Shown piece by piece: positions 63,634 through 64,000 of a stretch of 64,000 bases of DNA (positions within the stretch are counted from its first letter, which is position 1; the number at the start of each line of letters is the position of its first letter). Origin of the DNA: Ruminococcus sp. (GTDB lineage: Bacteria; Bacillota; Clostridia; Oscillospirales; Ruminococcaceae); the NCBI GenBank assembly GCA_017460665.1, contig JAFUAO010000061.1:25748-89747 (forward strand), given 5' to 3'. The notes beneath the pieces are model-generated. The model saw nothing but the letters and a program-made list of their open reading frames with translations. It had not been told where the DNA came from and did no database searches. Position numbers and translations under genes: made by a program.

Positions 63634-64000
63634 TGTTGGTTTGTCAATGATGTGAGACAAATTAAATCAAAAAACTTGACCTGATTTAAGGAAAGCTTTG
63701 ATGTGATCGGAGGGAGACTTCCAGTTAAGTGGGCACATAGGGAAATTGTTGTATTTTCTGCTGTGAACAGCTAATTGCTTCTTGAAGTCATCGAAGGAAT
63801 AGAATGTATGAGTAGCATAGAAATACTCGTTATCCTTTCGGTGAGAACGTTCAACTTTACCGTTATGACGAGGAGTGTATGGTTTTATGAGCTTGTGTTT
63901 TATGCCAAGTTCTGCAAGCTTTTTCTCAAATGAAGTGGGAGTGGGCTTTTCAGAACTACCGAGCCGCTTTGTAAACTCCTGTCCGTTATCAGTCTGAACA
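63634..64000 (-). mobile_element. Insertion sequence, partial at window edge
   Basis: The element end is placed near 63634, where TGTTGGTTTGTCAATGATGT begins, because IS3/IS481-type ends open with TG. The other end lies outside the window, so the terminal repeat could not be confirmed. Confidence 0.55.
63667..64000 (-). CDS. Transposase, rve (IS3/IS481-like) catalytic domain, C-terminal part
   Basis: The visible 111 codons are the end of an integrase-core transposase. QTDNGQEFTKRLG contains the second Asp of the DDE triad, and IKPYTPRHNGKVERSHRKDN the final Glu with the usual RHNGKVER context. It ends at 63667 (TGA). The first Asp lies outside. The element sits just past the terminator of the lipid-type operon and is intact as far as it goes. 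Confidence 0.88.
   Translation of the reverse strand, partial: VQTDNGQEFTKRLGSSEKPTPTSFEKKLAELGIKHKLIKPYTPRHNGKVERSHRKDNEYFYATHTFYSFDDFKKQLAVHSRKYNNFPMCPLNWKSPSDHIKAFLKSGQVF

Overview
The window reads as chromosome of an anaerobic, fibre-degrading gut Firmicute, most likely a Ruminococcus (Oscillospiraceae). The evidence is two intact ruminococcal type I dockerin proteins plus the remnant of a third, a pectin-degrading megaenzyme, an HxlR/nitroreductase/flavin-reductase redox locus, a DUF3793 protein, and the Firmicute order hprK-murB-rapZ-whiA-dnaE-pfkA. No rRNA, tRNA or CRISPR array was seen. Gene density is high, and most promoters found have clear -35/-10 boxes about 17 bp apart.

Layout: 0-1.8 kb holds the tail of a TetR regulator, a radical SAM remnant and an AT-rich orphan. 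1.4-4.1 kb is an HxlR-linked redox operon. 4.2-6.0 kb is an arsenic locus (arsR, acr3, truncated C_GCAxxG protein). 6.2-11.5 kb is a TetR-linked redox operon with intact aldo/keto reductases, a decarboxylase-cupin fusion and a flavodoxin lipoprotein, scattered among gene fragments and deletion chimeras. 11.7-25.7 kb holds mostly single genes: a two-HhH ComEA-like protein, the CE8-PL1-CBM13-dockerin pectinase, glmS, a zinc-ribbon/SPFH pair resembling ydjG/ydjI, an ArsC-like protein lacking its cysteine, DUF3793, a VanY-type peptidase and putP. 25.7-38.3 kb is pfkA plus a long minus-strand operon running rpe - rnfD/E/A-like - DUF4015-like - hprK - murB - rapZ - whiA - dnaE. 38.4-41.1 kb is rpsO-pnp. 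41.1-44.8 kb is a YtrA-type GntR/ABC operon. 44.8-47.2 kb is an ECF sigma/anti-sigma/dockerin operon. 47.3-51.0 kb is an ABC exporter with an SGNH lipoprotein and an HD hydrolase. 52-56 kb has two convergent polar amino acid ABC operons. 56.2-63.6 kb is a divergent locus: phosphonopyruvate decarboxylase and phosphonoacetaldehyde reductase on one side; acyltransferase, acyl-AMP ligase, B12-type radical SAM enzyme, CDP-alcohol phosphatidyltransferase and a papain-like protein on the other. A transposase begins at the right edge.

The two best candidates for something undescribed are (1) the 56.2-63.6 kb locus, whose gene set suggests an unusual phosphonolipid or other modified lipid, with a perfect GTGA-N6-TCAC palindrome between the two operons; and (2) the Rnf-like A/E/D membrane module inside the central cell-envelope operon, which lacks RnfB, C and G and appears to have three of the four intramembrane iron-sulfur cysteines replaced by serine.
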